DNA from: Limnomonas spitsbergensis
Lineage: Eukaryota; Chlorophyta; Chlorophyceae; Chlamydomonadales
Direction: 5' to 3'
Assembly (NCBI GenBank): GCA_037349105.1
Contig: JAYJMM010000084.1
Coordinates: 1,116,001-1,180,000 of the forward strand
DNA: 64,000 nucleotides
Position 1 is the stretch's first letter. Each line of letters starts with the position of its first letter. The notes beneath the pieces are model-generated. The model worked only from the letters and a program-made list of their open reading frames with translations, was not told the origin of the DNA and ran no database searches. This document shows, in pieces, positions 1 to 11,500 of this stretch. The translations under genes and the position numbers were made by a program.

Positions 1-29
1 GGGCGTGATTACGCTGGCAAGGCTAGTAA

Positions 30-150
30 TTGGGGCGCATAAAGCGAGGTGTGCAAAAGGAGATTTGGGGGTTGGTATGCGTATGTGCAGATTGAGGTTT
101 GGGACGCATAATGCGTAGTTCTGAGGTGAGTGTTACGGGCGCATAATGCG
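30..150. repeat. short degenerate tandem repeat
   Basis: The motif GGGCGCATAATGCG or a close variant recurs three to four times, near 32, 100 and 136, separated by unrelated sequence. I see no gene in the first 700 bases. Confidence 0.5.
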
Positions 151-739
151 GAGGGAAATGGGGAGTGTCAGGGTAGGTAGGCCTGCCAATAAAGGACGCG
201 TCGTGGAGCATGGAGTCTTGGAGCCATGACAGAGAGGATCATCGCAGTGGATCATCGTAGATTGTCTCAAGACCTTACAAGGTTTCCCCACGAGGGTTTT
301 CATCCTGTAATTGGTCCACTCACGGCTTATCCGTGTAAGAATCCTTGAGGTGCTAGAGTGGAGGGCACAGAGGCATTTTGACGTGCATGATATGTCAAAA
401 CATCAGCCGTAATCTCGCATGGCTGTGCCCACCTCAAGGATTAAGAGGGTATTTTTACAGTCCTCTATTAATAATTGCTCCGCCTTCTGAATTTCGGACT
501 GGGGGGGGAGTGACTGCTGTGCGCAGTGATACTTCAAGGTCACTGGTACCTCGTGACAGCTGTCACGACGTATGGGTGCACCGCACGCAGGGGTGGCTTG
601 TACTTTCTTTTTGGTTTCGGATCCATTATGTTTTGTGGTACTTCGAGAATGCCTGGCTCGTTCCAGGCATTCTTCTCTTCTTACTCAAGTATACACGAAG
701 TTGAATCACCCCGTTTTAATCTGTTCTGGGACTAATTGT

Positions 740-1240
740 CTACCTGCGATATTTCGGCCCCTTATCAAGGCCAGGAAACTACACTGGAAGGAGATCTCTA
801 GTTAACTCTACACTGATCCTTTCGCTCTTAAGACCACATCACTAAGTATCGAAGCCTGGACACTACACTGTGCGAATAGCTCTAGTTACACACTACACTT
901 ATTCGCTATCTCTAGTTCCATCTCCTCTACTTCCACTCCTCATTCTTCTTGTTCTCTCGCTTGACACCTCTACACTGCGAGCTCTCAGCTCAATCTCTAG
1001 AACTCAAGTCGACACTGCAAGCTGCTTCCCCAGCCTTTCCTGGCTACCAAGTCGATCTTCTGATCTTTCAGTTGATCTTCTCCATCAAGAGTCGTTCAGT
1101 CAGCTCTACACTCTTCATCACTTCGGGCAGCTTCGTCCACAAGTCCGATCTAAGCCGCCCCAACCTGTCAACTGTCGACATCAGTGCATCAGTCTTCACC
1201 AGGGTCGACTTCACTTCGTAACTTCTGTCAACAGTAAGGG
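740..1240 (+). repeat. LTR-like dispersed repeat module
   Basis: The segment begins with a 'gatatttcggcc..ttatca' block (about 744), carries several GTCGAC-containing pieces, and ends with GGGTCGAC followed by CTGTCAACAGTA (1225-1236). The same ordered landmarks occur at 49,778-50,043. Two diverged copies with shared ends but different internal length fit solo LTRs or LTR relics of one retrotransposon family. No primer-binding site or pol gene was found, so the class is inferred. Confidence 0.4.
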
Positions 1241-1259
1241 AAGAATCATCAAAGGTTAG

Positions 1260-2206
1260 TGCAGTAACCTGAGGATTAAGTCGAGGATAATCTGCTCACC
1301 AGACAGATTATCGCTCCTGCACAGCAGGTTACCCTTGGTAAAGGGCTCCTAGCACTCCTCGTGACACCGGGCCCCCTAAAAATCGAGACCTACAGGGAGA
1401 GCGAGGCCCACGGGCCAGTTAAGGTGCAAGATAGGCAAGGGGGCGGCCTGGGAGGCACCTGGGATGTTGGGGCCGCCCTCCCCCCCCATGAAGGGGTTTT
1501 GTGGTGAGAGGACAGTCCCCCAAGCTGGGGGGAGGGTTTGGAGGTCTACAAGTCCTGGAGAAAGCACCAGAACCATGCTACGGCAGCCTGGGAGGCTGCA
1601 TGGCAGCCCGTGTTGCCTGGTAGGGCACGTGTACGCGGCTCCCAGAGCCGCCGGCGCCCAAGCTCCATAGCATGGAGGGCGACCATGCAGACCAAAGTCC
1701 AGACGCCTGGGTAGATGGGGTGGGCAGATGGGGGTCAGAGAACCCAAACATCCGCCATAGTGAGTGGAGGACCAGGCGGGAGGGCCCCCGCGAGCTGTGC
1801 CACCACAGCTTGGGCAACGGGGCAGAACCAGAAGCAATGTGCGCGGAGAAAATACGCTTGGTGGAAAGGGGGTGCTGCCGGGTCTTGGGGCGCAGGGAGA
1901 CAACCTCACTGGCATGGTTGATTGAAAGCGACATCATGGCCACCAGCTGCCTTCACGCCATTCAGGGTCAATCGCCAGAGGGTATCTTTGCAGCGGGGGT
2001 CGTAGCGGAGACCCCACAGGGATTTGAGCGTAGCAAGGAGGTAAGAACACCCTGTCGCAATGCGCTCAGGGGTAGGGGGGGAAGATGGGTTGGGGAGGGA
2101 GTTGTTGGGGGGGGGGCAGATTTAAAAATGGAGTGGGCGGAGGGTGATCCAAACTCAAAGTGGAATAAAGGGGGGGGGGGATTCAAAAACGAAGTGGATG
2201 GGGAGG
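1260..2206. other. no recognisable gene; G-rich spacer
   Basis: The region is G+C-rich with poly-G runs (for example around 2,100 and 2,170). Long open frames exist on both strands, but none shows a protein family motif or splice structure that I trust. Confidence 0.4.
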
Positions 2207-3088
2207 TATTGAGGTGGCCTGCCCTTGTCTCATCACACTTAAATCCGGGGGCCTGCCCTTGTCTCATCACACTTGGATCTGGGGGGCTGCCCTTGTCCCA
2301 TCACACTTGGATCTGGAGGCCTGCCAATGTCTCATTGCGCTTGGATCTGGGGGCCTGCCCTTGTCTCATTGCTCTGGGATCTGGGGGCCTGCCCTTGTCT
2401 CATCACACTTGGATCTGAGAGCCTGCCCTTGTCTCATCACACTTGGATCTGGGGGCCTGCCCTTGTCTCATCAGACTTGGATCTGGGGGCCTGCCCTTGT
2501 CACATTGCGCTGGGATCTGGGGGCCTGCCCTTGTCTCATCACACTTAAATCTGGTGGCCTGTCCTTGTCCCATCGCACTTTTGGACCAGGGAGCATGTCT
2601 GTATCTCATCACACTTGGATATGGTGGCCTACCTTGTCTCATCACACTTGGATCTGGGGGCCTGCTCTTGTCTCATCACACTTGGTCTGGGGCCTGTCCT
2701 TGTCTCATCACACTTGGATCAGGGGGCCTGCCCTTGTCCCGTCACACTTGGATCAGGGGGCCTGCCCTTGTCTCTTCACACTTGGATCTGGGGACCTGCC
2801 CTTATCTCATCACACTTGGATCTGGGGGCGTACCCTTGTGTCATCACGTTTGGATCTGGGGGCTTGCCCTTGTCTCACCACACTGCAATCTGGGGGCCTG
2901 CCCTTGTCCCATCACACTTTTGGATCAGGGGGCCTGCCCGTATCTCATCACACTTGGATCTGGTGGCATACCTTGTTTCATTACACTGCAATCTGGGGGC
3001 CTGCCCTTGTCTCATCACACTTGGATCAGGGGGCCTGCCCTTATCTCATCACACTTGGATCAGGGAGCCTGTCCTTGTCTCATCAAAG
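2207..3088. repeat. 34-bp minisatellite, about 26 copies
   Basis: The unit contains GGCCTGCCCTTGTCTCATCA and an adjacent CACACTTGGATCTGGG. Variants include GGATCAGG for GGATCTGG and a few inserted bases. Because 34 is not a multiple of 3, successive units read in all frames, which creates long meaningless open frames of up to about 300 codons. Confidence 0.95.
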
Positions 3089-3367
3089 CATCGCAGGCGT
3101 GCCAGATTGCGTGTGCCACGAAAGTACACTGTGAGGTCACTCGACAACTTTCAGCCTGTGAACCATGTGGTCATTACAGCAGCCAAGGCATCTGCCAAGG
3201 TAAGCTTTCATGCAAGGTTTATGTAGCCCACCACCATGGATTGGGATGGGTCAGATTTTGTCTGATGAGTAGGGTATGGGGTAGTAAATGTTGAGTGGAT
3301 CCACCCATGACCTGAACAATATATTGTTGCCTCGTTACCGGTTACACTACCGAAGATCCTGGAGCAG

Positions 3368-3529
3368 ATGGGTCTTGATGCAATCGACACAGAAGACACG
3401 GAGAAATTGCAAGAGATATATCCCCGCCTTTCAAAAGCGAGGAAGAGGACCCTACATGCTGCACAGGCAGAGCACGACAGGCAAAAGCTTATAGCCCAAG
3501 CCAAGGACCTGGCAAAGGCCCATGTCTAG
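3368..3529 (+). CDS. short coding-like ORF (53 aa), possibly a last exon
   Basis: From the ATG at 3368 an uninterrupted frame of 53 codons ends at TAG 3527-3529. It has a normal protein-like composition: charged, helical, with IDTEDTEKLQEIYPRL and a Q/K/A-rich C-terminus. An upstream open stretch at about 3,091-3,198 ends in GCCAAG followed by a GTAAGC donor, and it could be spliced in frame to ATCCTGGAGCAG just before the ATG. The family is unknown to me. It may be a host gene end or part of a mobile element, since it sits between repeats. Confidence 0.3.
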   Translation: MGLDAIDTEDTEKLQEIYPRLSKARKRTLHAAQAEHDRQKLIAQAKDLAKAHV

Positions 3530-3548
3530 GCCCAAGGTCAGGCAAGCA

Positions 3549-3920
3549 GATGAATTTGAGAAAATTTTCTTGCAGCCTAGCCCTACTTTGCCATGTGCGG
3601 CCGCGCTCTCGGCTAGCTATAAGGCCTGCCCCGCAGTCCAAAGGTTGTCAGAATTTCACTTGAGGAAAACCATTTTAAAATGCTTGGTGGTGCCACTGTC
3701 CATCATGCCAGTTTCAGATGAACTTGAGACATTCTTATTGTTTTCAACCTAGCCCCACTTTGCCTTGAGAGTCCGCGCTCTCGGCTAGCTTTGAGGCTAG
3801 TCCCCTAGGGGGCAGTCCAACAGTTGTTAGAATTCCACTTGAGAAGAACTGTTTTATAGAGCTTGGTGGTGCCACTGTCCATCATGCCAATTTCAGATGA
3901 ATTTGAGACATTTTGTTTTG
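3549..3920. repeat. imperfect tandem duplication with period about 165-180 bp
   Basis: GATGAA(T/C)TTGAGA recurs near 3549, 3716 and 3895. Between the copies, GCTCTCGGCTAGCT, the 'gttgtcagaatt' region and TGGTGCCACTGTCCATCATG are shared. The unit touches the end of the ORF at 3368-3529. Confidence 0.8.
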
Positions 3921-4527
3921 CAAACTAGGCCCAATTTGAGTCCGCATCCGCTACTTGCATCCTTCCCCGAGTATTGCGCAATAGCTGCCCTGATTCTTGT
4001 CGACTGCTGCGGGAACGCAGGAGATCTGCCGGCACCTAAACGCTGCGGCCACTCCATGCAACCCCGTCTTCCAGCGGTTGGCCCTCCTCCTCTTGTACAA
4101 TGACACAGGGGGGGACGGATGGGCCAACACCATGGGTTTAGGGTAGGGTGTAGGTATGGCCACACTCCCTCCCATGGCCAACCTGACCATGCCGGAACTC
4201 TATGTCCTCTTGGATAAAACTGCACCGTCCTCCGGGAGTTGCATGGTCCCCGACGGCCAGACAGGGGCGCTGATGCCCCTGCCCGACCATTGCTGCTGGA
4301 GTGCTGCACCCCACTGACATGCAAGGGTAACCGTCGCTGCCAATGCAAACTGGGGCCTCGTCACCGGGATTCACATGGTGGGTCATAAGGTCAGACTGCC
4401 TGCTTGGGGGGGAGCTGGTGCATGGGGCGGGCATGCATTGCATGGAGGAGGTATGAGGGGCAGGTGTCAGTGGATTCCTGCAGCATTTGACTGGAGACCT
4501 AGGGGAGGGGTTGCTAGACATATGCTC

Positions 4528-4815
4528 TTACTTCATTGCCCATGCCGATTTGGTGCCGTCGGGAAACCATACTAGCTTCCAAACCACCATGTAATGCTTG
4601 ACCTTAAGCTTCCTTAGGCAGATGGCACACTTAGCAATGAATGGCATCTGCTTGGCAATGGTTGCATCATGCCAGATGAGCCCGAGCTCGGTGGTGGGTG
4701 GAACTTGGCTTAATACTCAGTTGGGCCGACATCTGTAATTCGCAGGCATTCCGGATGGTAGCCATCGTCGTGAATCCGCTTGAGCTGAGTCCACCCGCCC
4801 CGGACAGCAGTTGCA
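4528..4815 (-). pseudogene. decayed mobile-element-like coding fragment
   Basis: Two coding-like stretches lie in tandem on the minus strand in different frames. The first (about 4,815-4,710) reads RGGWTQLKRIHDDGYHPE and onward, then meets a TAA. The second (4,704-4,528) is 58 codons with a CAICLRKLKVKH motif and ends in TAA. The frame change plus stop between them shows it is broken. The Cys pair could be half of a zinc finger. I infer a transposon-derived relic, but the family is not recognised. The rest of 3,950-5,390 holds no gene that I can support. Confidence 0.35.
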
Positions 4816-5395
4816 ACTAGCTAGTTGAACCGCATCCGCCCCTAGCAAGAGATGGAGCTCCTCTTCTACCATTTCCGCACCGAGCGCAGTCTTGACGCCT
4901 TTTTGTTAGGTGCGGAATTAATGCAAGTTGTTCAACGTCGCTAAGGGGCTTCCGATCCCAAGCGAGCTCAGCGTGGCAAGGACATCACACGACATAGTTG
5001 GTTAGTTGCCGTTGTGTGACGTACTGCCATCAGCTTCCTCATTTGTTAGGGTGCCGCGTGTGACGTGGGCCATGTGAAGCGATATCTGCGCCCTTCCAGA
5101 TATTGAACACATTATAACTTCGCCAATGCTTCATAAACGCACATAGTCAGGCCGTAGCCTGTACAGGGTCACAGGGACCCAGCCGAAGAGGTCACCAAAC
5201 AAAGGTACGGCAATACACCACTCTTTGACCTGGCTGCCACATGTCTCAGTAAGTTGCCTCATAACCTAAGCCACTACTGCCAACATTCAGCGCTCCACCC
5301 CTGCCATACTTCCTGACAAGCCATGCTTTTGGCGTCTTTCCTACCTTGCCCCACACACCTTCACCAGCCTCAACCCCATAGTCGAACCCTCCACA

Positions 5396-5400
5396 TTACA
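5396..5400 (-). terminator. TGTAA polyadenylation-type signal of RBFA
   Basis: TGTAA on the minus strand lies about 103 nt after the RBFA stop codon. TGTAA is the usual poly(A) signal of volvocine green algae. Its use here is inferred. Confidence 0.45.
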
Positions 5401-5502
5401 CTTTCAGCTCCCTTCTCGCAACCAATTGCAAAAACATAACACAAAAGCACCCTCCACCGAGGCTCTCGACCACTGCCAAAAGCCCTTAGAGAGGCAGCAA
5501 CT

Positions 5503-8500
5503 TCAAACGGGCGATTTTGCTTTCCCGCCCCGGCCCCCGCCTCGGCCCGCTCCACCCTTCCGACCGCTGCCGCGTCCGCCACCCGCGCCCTTAGGTCCCT
5601 TCTTCACTGCCGGCAGCGGCTGGCGAGACACCAACAACAGGTCGTCCCCCTCCCCAATAAACAAGTCATCGAACGGGCCTGGCCGATTGAATATGTCTGC
5701 GCTCGAGAACTCCGCATACTCTTGCTCGCCCACGTCGTCGGCCCCGAAGAAGCCGTCGTCGTCCTCTTCCTCGCCACCCTGCATCGCCTCGGGGCTTGCG
5801 CCGGCCTCTCTGTCTTGATTCGCTGACGAGCCAGGCTCTGCATGCATTCACAAAGGAATTGTAATCCAGTGATTGGGGTTCAGGATTGGGGTTCAGAGTC
5901 AACGTTTGAGTGCTTCATGGGGTCAATGTTTGGGCGGATGAACCAGTCGGATCTCGTTTTCGGGGATGCCCGCAAGCACCATCTCACTAGACCGGCCTGG
6001 TAATGCACGACATATCAGCGCCTTTGACAGGTTTAGCACGCTACCGGATTGACTCGCGCGCCGTGAGTTTGACAGCTGTTTTTAAAGGTACAATGCTCCG
6101 GAACTCCTGCGTCCTTTATCAAATACTGATTTCTGGAACTGTATCAAATTCTGAAAGCAACGCTGACTCACCCGTTTTGAGTACCCCTTGCCTGCTTATT
6201 TATGGTTCTATATTTCAGGTTGCATCAGCTGCAATTCAGAAGTGTCGTGGCCCACGCCCATGGAGATATGGTGCTAGAAGCTCTGCTGCTTTGGCCACCA
6301 AAGGTGGGCCAGGTTTGGTCCTCGCTAGCCCTATGGTGGCTGCTCAGCGGCTTGCCAAACGTTCCTGGTTCATACTTAAATAGACACTCACCTGCTTCCT
6401 CTCCCTCGCCGGACTCCTCTCCCTCGCCAGGCGCTTCTTCGCCATTCTCCTGGTCGAGCTCCCGCCTGAACCGAGCAACGTCCTCCTCCCCGATCACCAT
6501 TTGGACCTGCGCGGGGGGGGGGGGCGCTCCTTGTTTTCGATTTGTCTTTGAATTTAAATGCATTGCCACGCAGGCCGTCAATTTGAATTACCAGGTGAAG
6601 TACCAGCTCGCAGCTCGTGCCTTCGACTTCAATATCAAAAACGTGAAGGGGGTCCTTGATTCAAATTCGAAATGGTAACGAACCAGCGGACGATTTCTTG
6701 CCGTTAAAAGCAGGTCATCGAACAGAGTGATCCACGCACACCCGTCCAAAGCAGCTGACCGCAGTCCCTCACGCACGAGCACCCTCCTTCGGTCCTTAGG
6801 AAGTGGGACAGCACAAAACAGGACCGACGAAATCTTTGATACCCCCTCCCCCTCACCCTCCCCCCTCCCCCCCTCCCCTCCCCCCTCTCACCAGCTCCAT
6901 CTCGTCCACAGTGTCGTCGTATTCAAAGCGGTACTCGGGCGTCAGTCGCAGCGGGACCCTTTGCCCCATCTCACGGCGCACGTATCTGGGCAGCAGGCCA
7001 AAGCAAAGCATTCCGTCGGTCCGTTAGGCCTGCAGCTGTTACTGTGCTTCAATTTTAGGCAGACCCTAGGGTTCAAGGTTTAGGAATATGCATTCGTGGG
7101 TGTTACATTGCACCCAGCCTTGTTCTGCTCTAAACGTCTCATTCAGTTTTTTGAACCAAACATAATCTTCGACTGTAGATTTGATAACCCTTCCCTCGGG
7201 TATGAAAATAACCATATATTTTAATGCCCTGCCCTCGGGGCAAATTATTTACCAAAATTAAATTAATTTCAGGCTGGACACTGGCGTTGACAATCGATAA
7301 TTAGTATATTCATAATTCATATATACCTCAACAACCCCAAACAACGTTAATTATGAGGGAAGGCGAAGCAAATATACGGTAATTCAAGTTGAGATTACAA
7401 TAAGCTGGACATCTCACAGGGAGGCCGTTGTGAGGTGTCGCATGAGCACGACAGCACCTTATGTTTCGGATGGTGCACACCCTGCTGAATGCATTGTGCT
7501 CGCTGATTGCAGGCGCCAGCGTGGTGACCCTAGGAGTCCGCAAAGGCTTTCAGCCAAACCCTAGGAGTCCACACAGGCTCTCAGCCAAACTGACACGGAG
7601 TGAAAATGGAGCCTGGACAAAAAGTCATATACGGGTACCGGGTTTTACCTTATCAAACCACCGGTATATAAGCATTAGTTATTTCACTGGGTCCAATCAT
7701 TAGCTTAAATTGTTATGTTATATCATTAAAGCATTATCGGTAGGTTAAGGGTAAATATCATAAATACGTAACTTAACTACGGTGCTTATAATTTGTTTCG
7801 TAAATCCGCCCTCCTGCATCACCCCTGCCCAAGCCAGTACCCAAGCCAGTACCCAAGCCAGTACCCAAGCCAGTACCCAAGCCAGTACCCAAGTTAGTAC
7901 CCAAGCCAGTACCCAAGCCAGCACCCAAGCCAGTACCCAAGCCAGTACCCAAGCCAGTACCCAAGCCAGTACCCAAGCCAGTACCCAAGCCAGTACCCAA
8001 GCCAGTACCCAAGCCAGTACCCAAGTAAGTACCCAAGCCAGTACCCAAGCCAGTGCCCAAGTTAGTACCCAAGCCAACACCCAAGCCAGTACCCAAGCCA
8101 GTGACTTCGGCATGATGCAGGATTATCCCATTATAATAGAAATGAAACAGCCAACATCTACGCAGCCTAGGGACTCACGGCTCCAGCTTTTTCAGGTTTA
8201 GGGTTAAGGGCTTGGGGGATCAAGGCTCTAGCTTCTTCAGGTTTAGGGTTTAGGGCTTTGGGACTCACAGCTCTAGCTTCTTCATGTTTAAGGTTGAGGG
8301 TTTAGAGGTTAGGGACTCACGGCTCTAGCTTCTTCAAGTTGGTCATCGCTCGCTTCTTTCCAAAATCGTCGGAGTAGATGGAGAGGTATACTTTCACCAC
8401 CTGCAATAGAAATATAGCACGGGGCGGTGAAATCCAGGGGGGGGGCAACCAGCGGTTCCGGGGCGGGAAATTTTGTCAAAGCGTGTAATTTGCAAACTGG

Positions 8501-11500
8501 AAGCTAGGAAATGAAAGATCTTCTTATTTGAAGCTTGTATGAGCCAGGCCTGAGCCAGGCGAAGGCCGATTTGGCGCCCTCGATGTGGCACGTCCGAACT
8601 GGGCTGTCATACGACCTCGAGGCAACGTTTAACAGTTGTTAGCCTTACATTATACCATAATAATTTGCTCTATCAACTTAGTTAAGCAAGTGATCGCTGA
8701 TTCATGGACAGCTGGCCTGTGCCAGGAACGTCAGGTCGCATAACTTTTTTATCCGCTACTTTCTATACTCGGAATTCAAAACATTAGAAACGTGTTTCAT
8801 AGTCGATCGAAATGTAAGAGTGCGATAGGTGACGGCAGATCTGGGGTCTTCAAGCGGCCCTACCAGTTGACCCAGCACAGCCAGAGGGAGTAGCTGGCCA
8901 AGGGAGCAGCCCTCTAGGTTAATGAGCCCCATGGCAAATATATGGAGGGCCCGAGGTACTTATATAACAAGGGAGATAATCTGCTAGATCCAGTGGACTG
9001 CAATTCTCGCCCTGCCATTTCCTCTAGCACCTGCCTGAAGATACCGGTATCATGGCGCAGAATGACGCATGGCCGGCTTAACCCCAGCTCGCACAGCAGA
9101 TGCAACAGTTCACTCATACGTATGACCGGCTTGCCCAGCATGGGAAGCCAGTTCAGCTGCATGGCAACTGTCATGTGTTGTTATTGCTCCAGCTTCTGCT
9201 TTTGTTGCTGATGCTGCAGCTAGTGCAGTAGCCGGTGAAACAACAGCCGCATGTCCGGATGCTTTTGCTGCTGCTGCTCCGGCTCATTCAGCTAAAACAG
9301 CAGCTGCCTCTCCGGACACAGTCCCCCATGCAGTTGCTGCTGCATCACCTCAATTTTCTGTGTGTGCTCTGGCTGCTGCTTTGCCTCCGTATGTTTTGCT
9401 GCTACTGTTGTTGCTGCTGCTGCTCCGGCTCGTCCAGCTGACCAGGCTCATCAGGTTCATCCGTTTTAGCTAATTCGTTTGCATCCATTGCAGTGCAGAT
9501 GTGTAGATAAGGGAGGGTTTGATGTCAAATGAGTTGAATCTGTTGAATTTAGGCTTGCTGAGGGCCAGGTTTTCAAATTCGTAGGGGTGTAGGGTTTCAA
9601 ACTCAGCTTTCCCTCAATGGGCCTTGCAACATGTCTTTAATTCTGCATAGGGCCCCTGATGTTGGCTATCGATTGCACAAATGAAATATTGGATGCCCTT
9701 CCCAAATAAAAGTTAGGGTCCAAGACATGATCGGTACATTTCAAATGTACAGCATGAGGTTTTGCTGGACTTCCTGCCATTGGATTATATATATTTTGTG
9801 TGCAATCATCAGGTGACAGCACAGGCCGCTTATATATTTCGTGCCTTGTAAATGGTCCACTTGGCATCGAGATCCGGGACCGCCCCTACCACCCCAAAAG
9901 CATTGCCACCCAGGTGCCACCCATGTTGCCCCCAGCCTGGCAAAGTTTGAATTTCCGAAACGATCTCGACGAGCAACCATTTCAGTCGCTCTTCTGGGTT
10001 GGATTTCGCACATGCCATTCAAGCACGTCGGAAATCTCTCGCACAAACGAAAGCAAGGCGCATCGGTACCCTGGACCTGTCAGGCCTTACTTTCGCTACA
10101 GGGCACCGAATCGATCGCCGACTGGCCCTGGTCAGCTAAAAACAATCCGAGTATCTGTTTTATAGCCACGCATGTTCTCTAGGATGCAAATTACACGCTT
10201 CGACAAAATGTCCCGCCCCGGAACCGCTGGTTGCCACTTGCCACCCCCCCCGGTGAAATCAACACTCCACCTGCGTTATGCGATAAGTACAGGGTATGGG
10301 GCGGTGGAATCAACACTCCACCTGCGTTATGCGATATGTACAGGGCATGGGGCGGTGGAATCAACACTCCACCTGCGTTATGGTCAAAGAACAGAGCATG
10401 GGGCGATGGCATCAACACTCCACCTGCTTTATGCTCAAAGAACAGAGCATGGGGCGGCGGAATCAATCCTGCAATTTCGTTTCTACCTGTTCAACGTCCT
10501 AGGGCTGGTCACCTGCTGCGCTATTTCAGTGTTTATTTTTTCGTGATTCGGCTAGATGTCAGCTACACTCCGGTCCCTGGCTGGAGGCCCCAGCTGTGCT
10601 GCTTCGGCCACCAGCCATAGGCCGGTCCAGGTCAGGTCCCAATCGGTCCTTTGGAGGCCGCAGTGAATTTGTAGCCGAAAGAATAAACACCGCTATACGT
10701 GACGTGACACTGGACCAGAATCTGGTCATATAAACAGAACGGTTACCAGAGACACCGGGGGAAAACTGGGGGTCCTTGCTGATCAACATATATCCATTCT
10801 GCTGTGTCCAACATGCCAGGGCAGGTGCCCTACTGCCTTCTCCAGCTTGATAAAGCAGATGCCCTTTTCACTCTGCACAACATGCTAGGATTGGTGCCCT
10901 ACTGTCCTATCCAGCTTGATAAAGCAGATGCGCTTTTCACAATAGGGCATCTGCTTTATCATGCCCTAGACCAACGTGCTAGGACTGATGCCCTACTACC
11001 TTGATACTTACCCTGCCCTGCCCTTTGCCCCACTGCCCTGACATTTGCCCCACTGCCCTGCCCTGCCCTTTGCCCTGCCCTGCCCTTTGCCCTGCCCTTT
11101 ACCCTACTCAACTTCCCATTGCCCCGCCCTTTGCCCTGCCCAACGTGCAAGGACTGACACACTCACACCCTCAGTATCTCACCTGCAAGTCGTTTGACAC
11201 ATATACATTGGTAACACTGGGCACCACGGAGAGCTGCAGGTTTTGACCCACTGCCCGCTCGGGGGATAGAGCATTCTGGAGCACCTGGGGATTGGTAGGA
11301 GGCAACTGCTCTGGGCGCTTGGACAGCCGGAAAAGGGGGATAGGGCTGATTTGGAAGGCTAAAATACCCTGAAAAGGATGAGCTGCTTTTGAGGCATAAA
11401 AAGGACGTACATAATTCCTGTGGGGGCTTGAAAAGTGTGAACAGGGGGACGGAGCCGCACTAGAAGGTCTGGTCAGTGTGGAAATCAGGAAATAGCTGCT

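Noticed and set aside
2207..3134. Long frames across the 34-bp array
   Set aside because: The same leucine/glycine/serine/histidine pattern is cycled through all frames by a 34-bp unit. No domain and no codon constraint.
7745..8201. Trp-Val-Leu-Ala or Gln-Ala-Ser-Thr repeat proteins
   Set aside because: They come from the 12-bp intronic minisatellite in RBFA, open in both orientations.
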